The notes: generated by a model from the sequence alone, not told the origin. A stretch of 64,000 nt of DNA from Pseudofrankia inefficax (GCF_000166135.1 NC_014666.1:434001-498000), one strand, 5' to 3'; numbered from the stretch's first letter, positions 52,229 to 61,489 are shown. Program-made: numbers and translations.

Positions 52229-53755
52229 GTGGTCGTGGAGTCCAGAGTGGCGGTATCCACGGCGTCGGCGTCCACGGTGACGAGGGCCGAAGCAATGGAG
52301 TCAAGAGCGGTGGATCCCAGCGTGATGGAGTCCAGCGCGGGCGCGGCGGCGGGCCGGACCGCTCGGTTCGGCGCGAGCGCGCAGTATGCGCTGCTGGCGG
52401 GCCCGCTGCTGACGATGCTCGACTCGTCGATCGTCAACGTGGCCGTCGAGCCGATCTCCCGCCAGACCCACACGTCGCTGCCGACGGTCCAGTGGATCAT
52501 CAGCGGCTACCTGCTCGCCCTCGGCGCCGGGCTCGCGCTCACCTCGTATCTGGCCCGACGGTTTGGCACCATTCCCGCCTACACCGGGTTCCTCGCCGCG
52601 TTCACCGTGACGTCGGCGCTGTGCGCGGCCGCGCCGGGCACGGGTGTCCTCATCGCCGCCCGGGTGCTGCAGGGCCTGGCCGGGGCGCCGCTCGTCCCGT
52701 TGGCGATGTCGATGCTGCTCGGTGGATCCGGCGGGGCGAAGAGCCGGATGTCCCCGGCGGCCGGCATCCTGCTCTTCCTCGGCCCGGCGCTGGGCCCGAG
52801 CCTCGGCGGCCTGCTGCTGGGCGCCGTGAGCGGCGGGGACGGCTGGCGGGTGCTGTTCCTGATCAACGTGCCGATCGGCGCGCTGGCCATCGCCGCGGCC
52901 CGCCGGCTGCCGGCCGGCGTCAGCCCCCCGCCGCAGCCCGCTGCCCGGCCCGACCCGGTCGGACTGCTCCTGCTCGTCGCCGGGCTGGTCGGCGTGCTCT
53001 ACGGCGTCGACCGCATCACCCGGGGCTCGTGGACGCCGCCCATGACCTGGGGTCCGGTGATCGGTGGCGTGGTCGTCCTCGTCCTCTACACGCTGCGGTC
53101 GCGCAGCGTGGAGCACCCCGCGCTCGACCTCTCGATCCTGCGCGACCGCAGCGTGGCACTGGCGTTCACGCTGTGTGGGACGGCGTCGGTGGCGGCGTGG
53201 TCGATCGTGTTCGTCGTGCCGGTCTTCCTCGAGTCGGCGCAGGGCCACTCCGCGCTGATGACCGGCGTCGCGCTGCTGCCGCAGGGGATCGTGACCGGGC
53301 TGAGCACGCTGGCCGGCGCGAGCGCTGGCGAGAAGATCGGCGTCCGGCCGACCGTGCTCGGTGGCTTCGCGTTGCTGGTGGTGGCGAGCGCCGGGCTGTT
53401 CGTCCTCGGCGACCAGACCCCGCTGTGGCTCACCGCGCTGATCCTCGCGGCCCGCGCGGGAGCGGTCGGCCTCACCATCACCCCGCTGGTGCTGGTGGCG
53501 ACCGAGCCGTTGCGGCCGGAGCAGCAGGCGGACGCGAACACCGCGTTCAACGTCGTGCAGCGCATCCTCGGGTCGTTCGGGATCGGTCTCGTCGCGACCC
53601 TGTTCACCCGGCGGTCCGCCCACGCTGGAGCGGTTCCGGCGCTGCACACGGTTGCCCTGGTCATCACGGTGCTCGCCGGCCTCTCGACGTTCGCCGCCTT
53701 CTACCTCCCTCGGCCGCGCCGCTCAGGCGACGTCAGTCCTGTCGCGCTGCACTAG
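52229..53755 (+). CDS. MFS exporter, DHA2 (EmrB/QacA) family
   Basis: About 508 residues with roughly 14 hydrophobic segments, the number expected for DHA2. Motif D1-like MLDSSIVNVAVEPISR, motif A-type SYLARRFGTIPAYTGF and motif C-like LLFLGPALGPSLGGLLLGAV are visible. It should export a drug or other small hydrophobic molecule with proton antiport. GTG 52229 follows a GAGGAGGGA site. Its 3' end overlaps that of the convergent membrane protein gene by 23 bp. It is 106 bp after the acyltransferase gene and may share its transcript. Confidence 0.9.
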   Translation: MVVESRVAVSTASASTVTRAEAMESRAVDPSVMESSAGAAAGRTARFGASAQYALLAGPLLTMLDSSIVNVAVEPISRQTHTSLPTVQWIISGYLLALGAGLALTSYLARRFGTIPAYTGFLAAFTVTSALCAAAPGTGVLIAARVLQGLAGAPLVPLAMSMLLGGSGGAKSRMSPAAGILLFLGPALGPSLGGLLLGAVSGGDGWRVLFLINVPIGALAIAAARRLPAGVSPPPQPAARPDPVGLLLLVAGLVGVLYGVDRITRGSWTPPMTWGPVIGGVVVLVLYTLRSRSVEHPALDLSILRDRSVALAFTLCGTASVAAWSIVFVVPVFLESAQGHSALMTGVALLPQGIVTGLSTLAGASAGEKIGVRPTVLGGFALLVVASAGLFVLGDQTPLWLTALILAARAGAVGLTITPLVLVATEPLRPEQQADANTAFNVVQRILGSFGIGLVATLFTRRSAHAGAVPALHTVALVITVLAGLSTFAAFYLPRPRRSGDVSPVALH

Positions 53756-54827
53756 CGGTCGTAGGGGCGGGCGACCGGCGTAGCCGGCGCAGCGAGCGCG
53801 CGGCGAGGAACGCGAGCGGCACCGTCACGACCAGCACGACCGCGACCTGCGTCAGTCCGAGTGTCGTCAGGGTGGAGCGGGTGGCGTCGGCGGGCGTCAG
53901 GCGTGTCCAGAGCAGACTTGCCGCCCGCGTCGCCAGCACCACCGGCGCGATCAGAGCAAGGGCCAGCGCCGAAGCCGCGCCCTGACCTGCGGACCGGCGC
54001 GCGCGGCTGCTGAGATGGATGGCCGCGGCCGCCAGGAACGCGGCCGCGTAGATGGCCGGTTCGTCGACCAGGAGCCCACCGCCGAGGCGGGCGGCCGCGG
54101 CGCCGATCGTGCCGGCGAGTAGCGCGACATACGCGGCCATCCACCGGACGGGACGGCGGACTGGCGGGGCGTCGCGGTGAAAGCCGGCGACCAGAGCCAC
54201 CACCGGGACGACGTTGAGCAGGATCGAGGCGACGAGCGTGCTCGCCTGAACGTCGACCGTCGGCTGGCCGTCGCGCAACGTCCACGCGTCGGCGAGGACG
54301 CGCAGCGCGGCGGGCAGGACGGCGATCAGGCCCAGCCCTCGGGCGATCCGCCGGTATCCGAGCAGGACCGCGCCGAACGCGGGAATCCAGACGAACCCTG
54401 CGTTCCACTGCTCGCGCCAGCCGATGTGGATACCGAACGCGGCCGGGTAGCCAGCCGGTGGCGCGAACCCGGGAATCCGGTCGTTGACCCAAAGCTGGCT
54501 CAGCACGTTGAGCGTCGCGAGGACGGCGTGGACAAGAAGTCCCGCGAGGGCGATCAGCCGGACAGCGTCCCCCCAGACCACGCTCGTGGGAGATGCTCCG
54601 GCTCCGCCCAGGCGGGAACGGACGAGGTCGACGCGCAGCCGGACAGCCAGCAGGACGACGCTGCCGACCTCGGGCCAGCTCGGCAGGGCGAACTCCGCGA
54701 CGTCGGGGTCGTCGAGGTCCGTCACGCTGGACAGGAAGGTGGCGACCATGTCGTCTTCCCACAGCTGCCGGTAGCCGCGGGGGAGGACTTTCAGCACGGC
54801 GCGGTAGCGCTGTTCGAGCGGAGTCAC
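53733..54827 (-). CDS. Multi-span membrane protein, PadR-linked
   Basis: About 364 residues. A soluble start (TPLEQRYRAVLKVLPRGYRQ) is followed by about eight hydrophobic segments (for example GDAVRLIALAGLLVHAVLATL and VALLAGTIGAAAARLGGG). The N-terminal motif LWEDDMVATFL resembles small proteins that accompany PadR regulators in actinobacteria. The GTG overlaps the stop of the PadR gene (GTGA), so expression is coupled. The function is unknown; a membrane target of PadR control is likely. Confidence 0.75.
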   Translation of the reverse strand: MTPLEQRYRAVLKVLPRGYRQLWEDDMVATFLSSVTDLDDPDVAEFALPSWPEVGSVVLLAVRLRVDLVRSRLGGAGASPTSVVWGDAVRLIALAGLLVHAVLATLNVLSQLWVNDRIPGFAPPAGYPAAFGIHIGWREQWNAGFVWIPAFGAVLLGYRRIARGLGLIAVLPAALRVLADAWTLRDGQPTVDVQASTLVASILLNVVPVVALVAGFHRDAPPVRRPVRWMAAYVALLAGTIGAAAARLGGGLLVDEPAIYAAAFLAAAAIHLSSRARRSAGQGAASALALALIAPVVLATRAASLLWTRLTPADATRSTLTTLGLTQVAVVLVVTVPLAFLAARSLRRLRRSPAPTTASAARQD

Positions 54828-55174
54828 GCGGACCCACCGGTGCCCGCGGGCCGTAGCGCGCGGAGCCGTCGCGAGGCGACCTGCGCGTTGGCCTCCTGCC
54901 GGCCGGCCTCCGCCGCCAGCGCCTCGCTGCCCGGCTCGGTCAGCCGGTAGTAGCGGCGCAGCCTGCCCTGCTGGATCTCTTCCCGGTCCAGCGCGACCAG
55001 ACCGTCGGCGACGAGGCGTTCCAGCACCCCGTAGAGCGTGCCTACCTTGAGCTGCACCCTGCCCTGGGAGAGGTCCCTGACCTCGCCGACGATGCCGTAG
55101 CCGTGCCTGGGCGCCCCGACCAGCGCGGTCAGGACGAAGAAGGCGGGCTCGGTCATGGTTCGCCCGGTAGTCAT
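54824..55174 (-). CDS. PadR-family transcriptional regulator
   Basis: A 116-residue winged-helix regulator. PadR features: EPAFFVLTALVGAPRHGYGI, KVGTLYGVLERLVADGLVAL and RLRRYYRLTEPGSEAL. A well-formed promoter with a palindrome over its -10 box lies just before the ATG at 55174, and no Shine-Dalgarno is present, which fits a leaderless mRNA and autorepression. The next gene, coupled by overlap, encodes a membrane protein. An inner ATG at 55156 is less likely. Confidence 0.9.
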   Translation of the reverse strand: MTTGRTMTEPAFFVLTALVGAPRHGYGIVGEVRDLSQGRVQLKVGTLYGVLERLVADGLVALDREEIQQGRLRRYYRLTEPGSEALAAEAGRQEANAQVASRRLRALRPAGTGGSA

Positions 55175-55175
55175 G

Positions 55176-55209
55176 GCTGATATATATCGGCTGCCAGGAT
55201 ATTAGGCAA
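55176..55209 (-). promoter_or_regulatory. Promoter and probable PadR operator
   Basis: On the minus strand -35 TTGCCT (55209-55204) and -10 TATATA (55186-55181) are 17 bases apart. The -10 lies in the palindrome GATATATATC (55179-55188), extended to GCNGATATATATCNGC. The ATG starts six bases after the -10. Confidence 0.7.
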
Positions 55210-55369
55210 CCGTGGATCCGGACCTGACCGCTCTCGCCAAGTGGCGTGCAATTTGCAAGACTGTGGCGGGCGATGCACGGGGGTGTCGCCCCGGCCCTGG
55301 GCTGTGCGGTTTCGAGGCGGTCGTCTTGCTGATCACGGTGTGGGTTGCGGCGCCGGCCGGGGTTCGGCG

Positions 55370-57922
55370 GTGAGCACCCGGGTGCGTCGCTGGGCGGGGC
55401 CGGCGGCGTTGGTCGCACTGCTGGTCGCCGGTGTCGCCGCCCTGGTGGCAGGCTCCGCGCAGGGCGTCGCGGCGCGGTCGGTGAGCCTGGATGACGTCTC
55501 CGCCTGGCTGCTGTCTCCGGCGGTCGGTGAAGCCGAGCTGGTCGACGGGAACAGCGGGGCGGTGGTCACGCGCGTCGAGCTCGGCGTAGGCGCGCTGACG
55601 GGGACCCAGTCCGGGACCGGCGAGTTCGTCGCGGACAGCGCCACCGGCAAGCTCCGCCGGATCGACGGGGCGACCTACCGGGTCTCCGCGCCCGCGACGT
55701 TCGGGAAGCCGGGCGAGGCGCTGGGGGTCTACCCGGCGGGCGAGACGGTGTTCGCCGTCGATCAGCCGACCGGGTTGGTCAGCCTGCTGGACCCGCGAAC
55801 GCTGGCGGTCCGCCAGACCTACTCGCTGGCCGCGAAGGTGGCCGCCGGGGGGATCGTCACCCAGGGGGCCGACGTGCTGTGGGCCGTCGGCGCGACCACC
55901 GGGGACCTCGAACGGGTGGACGGTTCGGGCACGACCATCGTGCGGCACGCCGTCGACCCGGCCCGCACCACGCTGGTCACGGCCGCCGGCCTGCCGGTCG
56001 CGGTCGACCTGACCGCCCGCCAGGTGGTCAGGCTCGGCTCCCGCGGGGTCACCGGCGCCGGGACCTGCGTCGACGTCGCCGCCACCGACTCCAGCGTCCA
56101 GGTCGTCGGCTCGGCCGATCGGCCGGCGGTCTACGCCGTCAGTGGGAGCCGTGGCGTTCTGCTGGTCAGCGACCTGGCGACCGGGCGTTGCGGCGACGCG
56201 GTCAACCTCGGGGTGGCGGGGCATCGGCTCGGGCAGCCGCGCGAGGCCGCGGGCCGGGTGTTCGTCCCCGACTACACCTCCGGCCAGGTGCTGGTCGTCG
56301 ACGTGACCGCCGGGCGGGTGATCGCCGATCCGACCGTGATGCCGCCCTCGACGGCGTTCGAACTGCGGGACGAGGGCGCTGTCGTGTTCTACAACGATCC
56401 CGCGACGGCGAAGGCCGGGGTGATCTCGCTCGACGGGGCGATCCGTCCGATCGAGAAGTACAGCCCGGCCACGGTCGGCACCGCCCCCGGCGGCCCGGCA
56501 AGCCTCGCCGGCAAGCTCCCGAGTGACGCGGCGGGTGGCTCCCAGCCACCGACCGGCGGCACCAGCCCGCCGTCAGGCGTCCAGCCGACCGCCGTGCCTA
56601 CGCGCCCCGCCGCCACGCGGCCGCAGCGTCCGACGGCCCCCTTGACGACGATCCCGCCCGTGGGCGCCGGCCCCGCGGTCGCCTCGAACGACGGCCGGAC
56701 AGCGCCCACCACCTCGACCACTACCGAGGCGCCGGCCACCGGTGGCGGGGCGCCGACCGTGCGGATCGCGGTCTCCGCGCCACAGGCTCGGGTCGGCACG
56801 GCACTGACGATGCAGGCGGTGCTGGTCGCCGCCGACGGGACGGTCACGGCCGGCAAGCTCGCACAGGTGTCGTGGTCGTTCGGCGACGGGGGCTCGGCGA
56901 CGGGCTCCCAGGTCACGCACGCCTGGACGGCGAGCGGCGTCTACACGGTGTCGGCCGACGTTCGCCTCACCGACGGCACCTCGGCCGCGCCGGTCACCAG
57001 CGTCACGGTGGTCGCGCCCAACGTGCCGCCGGTGACGACGCCCCCGGTGACAAACCCGCCGGTGACAGTTCCGCCCGTCACGACACCCCCGACGACGAAG
57101 CCCGCGGTGTCCCCGTTGAAGGCCGTGCTGTCGGCCAACAAGGGCAGCTGCACCCAGGACAGCGCGAACGTCACGGTCGACGCCTCCGGTTCGGCGGGCG
57201 GTTCCGGTCCCCTGACCTATGCGTTCGACTTCGGCGACGGGACGACGGCCGGCCCGGCCTCGGCGGCGACCGTGGAGCATGGGTACTCGCAGACCGGACC
57301 GTTCACGGTGACAGTGACGATCACTGACGCGACAGGGGCCTCAGCGAAGGCGACCGCCACGGCCACGCTGCTACATCTCGCCGCGAGCGCGACGTCGGTG
57401 ACCGTCGGGCAGTCCGTCACCCTCACGGGCACCGGCGTCTGCGCCGGGGCCAGCCTCGACCTGAACATCGGCGCTCAGTACGCCGGCGGGACCTCCACCA
57501 GCGGAAACATCGGACACAACGTCCATGAGCCCAACCCGTACACGTCCACCTGGGGCACCGGGACGACCACCGTCTCCGCGCACTGGTCGGAGTCCGATCC
57601 CTATTCGGACTCCAACCGCCTCACGATCACCGTCACCGACCCGGCGCCCCCGCCACCGCTACAGGTCACCGCAAGCTCGACGTCGATCACTCTCGGCCAG
57701 TCCGTGACCCTTACGGCGACGGGCGGCGTCCACGGCAGCGATGGCACGTATTCGTGGTACGGGGCGAATCCCAGCGGCCTCGGCACCAGTCTGTGCGGCA
57801 CGACGGCAAGCTGCACCACCACGCCCGACACCACCGGCACCTGGAAGTACTCGGTCCAGGTCTACGACAACGCGGGCAACCGCGCGGAGTCCAACCAGCT
57901 CGCGGTGACCGTCAGCCCATAG
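55370..57922 (+). CDS. Large secreted protein: beta-propeller-like N-terminus, PKD and Ig-like domains
   Basis: About 850 residues. A hydrophobic segment near the start (AALVALLVAGVAALVAG) is a signal peptide or anchor. Residues 40-390 show about six repeated units (LRRIDGATYRV, VSLLDPRTLAVRQTY, LERVDGSGTTIV), as in a beta-propeller. A Pro/Thr-rich linker leads to PKD domain 1 (SWSFGDGGSATGSQVTH), a PPVTTPPVTNPP stalk, PKD domain 2 (YAFDFGDGTTAGPASA), then two Ig-like repeats that share SATSVTVGQSVTLTG / SSTSITLGQSVTLTA. It is probably an extracellular adhesin or envelope protein. GTG 55370 has a weak ribosome site. Confidence 0.8.
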   Translation: MSTRVRRWAGPAALVALLVAGVAALVAGSAQGVAARSVSLDDVSAWLLSPAVGEAELVDGNSGAVVTRVELGVGALTGTQSGTGEFVADSATGKLRRIDGATYRVSAPATFGKPGEALGVYPAGETVFAVDQPTGLVSLLDPRTLAVRQTYSLAAKVAAGGIVTQGADVLWAVGATTGDLERVDGSGTTIVRHAVDPARTTLVTAAGLPVAVDLTARQVVRLGSRGVTGAGTCVDVAATDSSVQVVGSADRPAVYAVSGSRGVLLVSDLATGRCGDAVNLGVAGHRLGQPREAAGRVFVPDYTSGQVLVVDVTAGRVIADPTVMPPSTAFELRDEGAVVFYNDPATAKAGVISLDGAIRPIEKYSPATVGTAPGGPASLAGKLPSDAAGGSQPPTGGTSPPSGVQPTAVPTRPAATRPQRPTAPLTTIPPVGAGPAVASNDGRTAPTTSTTTEAPATGGGAPTVRIAVSAPQARVGTALTMQAVLVAADGTVTAGKLAQVSWSFGDGGSATGSQVTHAWTASGVYTVSADVRLTDGTSAAPVTSVTVVAPNVPPVTTPPVTNPPVTVPPVTTPPTTKPAVSPLKAVLSANKGSCTQDSANVTVDASGSAGGSGPLTYAFDFGDGTTAGPASAATVEHGYSQTGPFTVTVTITDATGASAKATATATLLHLAASATSVTVGQSVTLTGTGVCAGASLDLNIGAQYAGGTSTSGNIGHNVHEPNPYTSTWGTGTTTVSAHWSESDPYSDSNRLTITVTDPAPPPPLQVTASSTSITLGQSVTLTATGGVHGSDGTYSWYGANPSGLGTSLCGTTASCTTTPDTTGTWKYSVQVYDNAGNRAESNQLAVTVSP

Positions 57923-57949
57923 CGGGGCCCCGGCTGTGGGCTGACCCGG

Positions 57950-58759
57950 TCAGGGCCTCGCGAGGACCTCGCCGTGCGGGATCGTGATCGCCGCTGCCGG
58001 GGTGGCCGCCCAGTCCCGCCACGCCCGGGAGATCCGCTCCAGGTCCTCCTGGCTGGCCAGGCCGCGGGCCAGCGCCTGGCCGGCCATGTCGGAGCGCAGG
58101 ATCCGTTCGGCCCACATCTCGCCCCACCAGCGCCGGTCGGCGTCGGACTCGTATACCCAGTGACCGGTGGTCGCCGTGACGTCGGTGAAGCCCGCCTCCC
58201 GCGCCCAGCCGGCGAGGTGACGTCCCGCGTCGGGCTCCCCGCCGTTGGCCCGGGCCGCGCGCAGGTACAGGTCCAGCCACTCGTCCAGCTCGGGCGGCCG
58301 CGGCGTCCAGTCGAAGTCGCTGTAACTGCTGTCCCGGACGGCCACCACGCCGCCCGGCCGGCATACCCGGCGCATCTCACGCAGTGCCAGCACCGGATCG
58401 GCCACGTGCTGGAGGACCTGGTGGGCGTGCACGACGTCGAAGGAGTCGTCCGGGAACCGCAGGGCGTGCACGTCCGCGACCGCGAAGGTGATGGTGTGCG
58501 CGCCGCGTCGGGCCGCCTCCGCCCTGGGGAGCTCGAGCACGGACTCGCTGACCTCGACCGCCGTCACCTGGCCCGGTGCCACGCGCTCGGCCAGGTCGAC
58601 GGTGATCGTGCCCGGCCCTGCGCCCACATCGAGCAGCGTCATCCCGGGCCGCAACGCCGGCAGCAGGTACGCGGCCGAGTTCTCGGCCGTCCGCCAGCGG
58701 TGCGAGCGCAGCACCGACTCGTGGTGGCCGTGCGTGTAGGTGTTGGACGGAGTCGCCAT
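57950..58759 (-). CDS. Class I SAM-dependent methyltransferase
   Basis: A 269-residue methyltransferase of the Methyltransf_11/UbiE-like type. The SAM loop is LLDVGAGPGTITVDLA, acidic strand 2 is VTAVEVSESVLE, motif II region is VADVHALRFPDDSFDVVHAH and post-motif LREMRRVCRPGGVVAVRD. The N-terminal YTHGHHESVLRSHRWRTAEN is typical of a large actinobacterial group. The substrate cannot be predicted. It stands alone and is convergent with the PKD protein gene. Confidence 0.9.
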   Translation of the reverse strand: MATPSNTYTHGHHESVLRSHRWRTAENSAAYLLPALRPGMTLLDVGAGPGTITVDLAERVAPGQVTAVEVSESVLELPRAEAARRGAHTITFAVADVHALRFPDDSFDVVHAHQVLQHVADPVLALREMRRVCRPGGVVAVRDSSYSDFDWTPRPPELDEWLDLYLRAARANGGEPDAGRHLAGWAREAGFTDVTATTGHWVYESDADRRWWGEMWAERILRSDMAGQALARGLASQEDLERISRAWRDWAATPAAAITIPHGEVLARP

Positions 58760-58941
58760 CTGGTCCGCCTTTCGGTGCCGGTCGAGCTATCCAGTGACGA
58801 CGGTATCCCATATGTCAATACTGCTGTCTCAGAATATGAGACGTAGTGGTTGGCGGGGTGCTACGGCATTCCCGGGCCCCGGCTCGGGTCGGCGCCGCTT
58901 TAGGTCAGGATTCGACCGGAATCGGCCCTACGGTTCCGGGC

Positions 58942-60084
58942 ATGACGACGTTGCCTGACCTGCGGCCGTTTCGGATCGACGTCCCGCGGCGCGACCTTGA
59001 CGATCTCCGCACCCGGCTGGCCGCCGCCCGTTGGCCGGCCGAGGTGACCGGCGCCGGCTCCGACTACGGCATGCCGCTCGGGGTGGTCCAGCGGCTGGCC
59101 AACCGCTGGAGCTCCGGCTACGACTGGCGGGCGCAGGAGGCCCGGCTCAACGAGATCCCACAGTTCACGACGACCATCGACGGGCAGAACATTCACTTCC
59201 TGCACGTGCGGTCCGGCGAGCCGGGAGCGCTGCCTCTCCTGCTCCTGCACGGCTGGCCAAGCTCGGTGGCGGAGTTCCTCGGGATGATCGGGCCACTGAC
59301 AGATCCGCGCGGCCACGGCGGTGGCTCCGCGCCGGCCTTCGACATCGTGGTGCCCTCGCTGCCCGGCTACGGCTTTTCCGGCCCTGTCACCGAGCCGGGC
59401 TGGGACAGCGCACGGATGGCCCGCGCGTTCGCCACGTTGATGGAACGGCTGGGCTATCGGCGGTGGGGCGCGGTCGGCGGCGACGCCGGCGCGCTGGTCG
59501 GGCGGGAGCTCGGCATTCTCGCCCCGGCGGGCCTGGTCGGGGTGCACCTTCTGCAGATCTTCGCGTTCCCGTCCGGCGATCCGGCGGAGCTGGCCGCGTT
59601 GTCGGAGGCGGACCGGGCGAGTCTGTCCGGCAGCACCGCGGACTTCCAGAGCAAGGCGGGCTACCAGAAGATCCAGCAGACCCGGCCGCAGACTCTGGGG
59701 TACGGACTCACCGACTCGCCGATCGGCCAGCTGGCCTGGAACGCCGAACTGTGGACCGGCTGGGGTGACTACGCCGACTACCTCGATGTCGACACCTACC
59801 TCACTCACGTGAGCATTTACTGGTTCACCCGGACCGGTGTGTCCAGCGCGCGGCACTACTACGAGGACGCGCACTCCGGCGCCGGCTACCGCGAGCTGCC
59901 GAACAAGGTGCCGACCGCCGTCGCGGTGTTCCCTGAGGACTACCGGACCGTGCGGGCCTTCGCGGAGCGGGCGAACAACGTCGTCCGCTACCGGGAGTTC
60001 GACCGAGGCGGGCACTTCGCCTACACCACCGACCCGGACCTGGTCGTCGACGACCTTCGCCAGTTCTTCGCCGACCTCGACTGA
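58942..60084 (+). CDS. Epoxide hydrolase (EHN-type alpha/beta hydrolase)
   Basis: About 380 residues. The EHN N-terminal domain (RPFRIDVPRRDLDDLRTRL) precedes an alpha/beta hydrolase fold with the oxyanion motif LLLHGWPSS, the nucleophile Asp in VGGDAGALVGR and the catalytic His in DRGGHFAY. This is the layout of microsomal-type epoxide hydrolases. It would open epoxides with water, possibly in detoxification. The ATG lies seven bases after TACGGT (58929-58934), which would fit a leaderless mRNA. Confidence 0.9.
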   Translation: MTTLPDLRPFRIDVPRRDLDDLRTRLAAARWPAEVTGAGSDYGMPLGVVQRLANRWSSGYDWRAQEARLNEIPQFTTTIDGQNIHFLHVRSGEPGALPLLLLHGWPSSVAEFLGMIGPLTDPRGHGGGSAPAFDIVVPSLPGYGFSGPVTEPGWDSARMARAFATLMERLGYRRWGAVGGDAGALVGRELGILAPAGLVGVHLLQIFAFPSGDPAELAALSEADRASLSGSTADFQSKAGYQKIQQTRPQTLGYGLTDSPIGQLAWNAELWTGWGDYADYLDVDTYLTHVSIYWFTRTGVSSARHYYEDAHSGAGYRELPNKVPTAVAVFPEDYRTVRAFAERANNVVRYREFDRGGHFAYTTDPDLVVDDLRQFFADLD

Positions 60085-60430
60085 ACCCACCTTCGGGACG
60101 GCGGCCGACACGGCGGGCGCGCCCGACCGGCGTCTGGGCGGGACGGATGGGCGCCGGGCCGGGACTGTGAGCTAGCCAACGCCGTGCGGGAAATTCCGTC
60201 CGGTGGTGCGGGAATGCCCGGTGCCGACGCTTCGACCGGGTGGGCGGAGATATCCCCAAAAATCGGGCAGATGCGAATCGCCAAGGTTTTCGTCCGCGCG
60301 CGAACGGTTAGATTAGGCCAATGTTCGGCCCATCCTGTCTACAGATCATTCCTACGGTTGGATTAGCGCTGCCTGGTTTCTTCTCGTCCGACCCTTTTAG
60401 TCGCGGGACGCCCGATATGGAGGGCGTGCG
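60085..60430. other. Intergenic region epoxide hydrolase / polysaccharide deacetylase
   Basis: 346 bp, A/T-richer from about 60250 on. A possible promoter for the deacetylase is TTTTCG (60287-60292) with TAGATT (60309-60314), 16 bases apart. No ORF is convincing. Confidence 0.45.
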
Positions 60431-61348
60431 ATGAGCAGGCTGAGGCGAGGGCGATGGGTGAGCGACCTGGCGCCGGTGGAGGCTCGGGAGCGGGACGCGG
60501 GCCGGTCGCGGCGTCGGCTGACGGCCTGGGCGCTCGTGGGGGCCATCGGGCTGGCCTCGGCCGGCGTGGCTGAGGCCGCGGGGCCGGCGCTGGCGACCGA
60601 GCCGCCGCCGGCTGCCGCCCCCGCACCGGCTCGGGCCGGTGCTCCGGCTCCGACGACGGCTCCGGCTGCCGCCCACGCTCCGGCTGCCGTACCGGCTCAG
60701 GGGTCGGCAGGTGCTTCCGGGGCCGCCCGGCAGCGGCCCGCCTACACCGTGCACCGGGTTCTTCCGAACGCGCCGGCCAACGCGATCGCGCTGACCTTCG
60801 ATGACGGGCCGGACCCGACCTGGACGCCGCAGGTGCTCGCGCTGCTGCGGCAGTACGACGTGCGGGCGACCTTCTGCATCGTCGGGCGACAGGCACGCGC
60901 CTACCCGGACCTGGTCCGGCGGATCGTCGCCGAGGGGCACGCGATCTGCAACCACAGCATGACGCACCCCCTGCCGTTCTCGCACCGGTCCGCAGCCGCG
61001 ATCGACGCGGAGATCGGTGGCGCCCAGTCCGCGATCACCGCCGCCGCCGGCACCGCTCCGCGCCTGTTCCGTGCGCCGGGCGGCGACTGGTCGCCGCCCG
61101 TGTTCAGCGCCGAGGCCAGCCGAGGCCTGACCCCGGTCGCCTGGAACGTCGACCCCAGGGACTGGTCCCGCCCCGGAACGCAGAAGATCGTCACCAGCCT
61201 GTTGGCGGCGAAGCCCGGGGACATCCTGCTCTGCCATGACGGCGACGGGGAACACCCGGCCGGCGTGGACCGGTCGGAGACGGTCCAGGCACTGCGGACG
61301 GTCCTGCCGCAGCTGAAGAGCAGGGGCCTGACCTTCGTGACCCTGTGA
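60431..61348 (+). CDS. Polysaccharide deacetylase (NodB homology domain)
   Basis: A 305-residue exported enzyme. A basic start and membrane segment (LTAWALVGAIGLASAGVAEA) are followed by a Pro/Ala-rich linker and the NodB domain (about 110-305). All catalytic motifs are present: IALTFDDGPDPTW, HAICNHSMTHPLP, RLFRAPGGDWSP, AWNVDPRDWSRPGT and ILLCHDGDGE. It should deacetylate a polymer such as peptidoglycan or chitin-like glycan at the cell surface. The ATG has GGAGGG six bases upstream. Copy C of the dispersed palindrome lies just past its stop. Confidence 0.92.
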   Translation: MSRLRRGRWVSDLAPVEARERDAGRSRRRLTAWALVGAIGLASAGVAEAAGPALATEPPPAAAPAPARAGAPAPTTAPAAAHAPAAVPAQGSAGASGAARQRPAYTVHRVLPNAPANAIALTFDDGPDPTWTPQVLALLRQYDVRATFCIVGRQARAYPDLVRRIVAEGHAICNHSMTHPLPFSHRSAAAIDAEIGGAQSAITAAAGTAPRLFRAPGGDWSPPVFSAEASRGLTPVAWNVDPRDWSRPGTQKIVTSLLAAKPGDILLCHDGDGEHPAGVDRSETVQALRTVLPQLKSRGLTFVTL

Positions 61349-61364
61349 CGCCGGCGACGTCTGC

Positions 61365-61460
61365 CCGGCGTCCTGATCGCTGTTTTCGCCCTCGGATGGT
61401 TACGAAACCTGCTGGGTCATGACCATCAGAGGGCCGAAACGGCGATCACGGGGACGCCGG
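61365..61460. repeat. Dispersed palindromic repeat, copy C
   Basis: Core arms 61374-61393 and 61429-61448 match copies A and B (right arm GAGGGCCGAAACGGCGATCA, identical to copy A over 20 bases). An outer pair CCGGCGTCC/GGACGCCGG (61365-61373, 61452-61460) lengthens the stem, and GATGGT/ACCATC pairs in the centre. Confidence 0.85.
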
Positions 61461-61489
61461 AACCGGGCGAACCCCGTCGGAGACGACTC

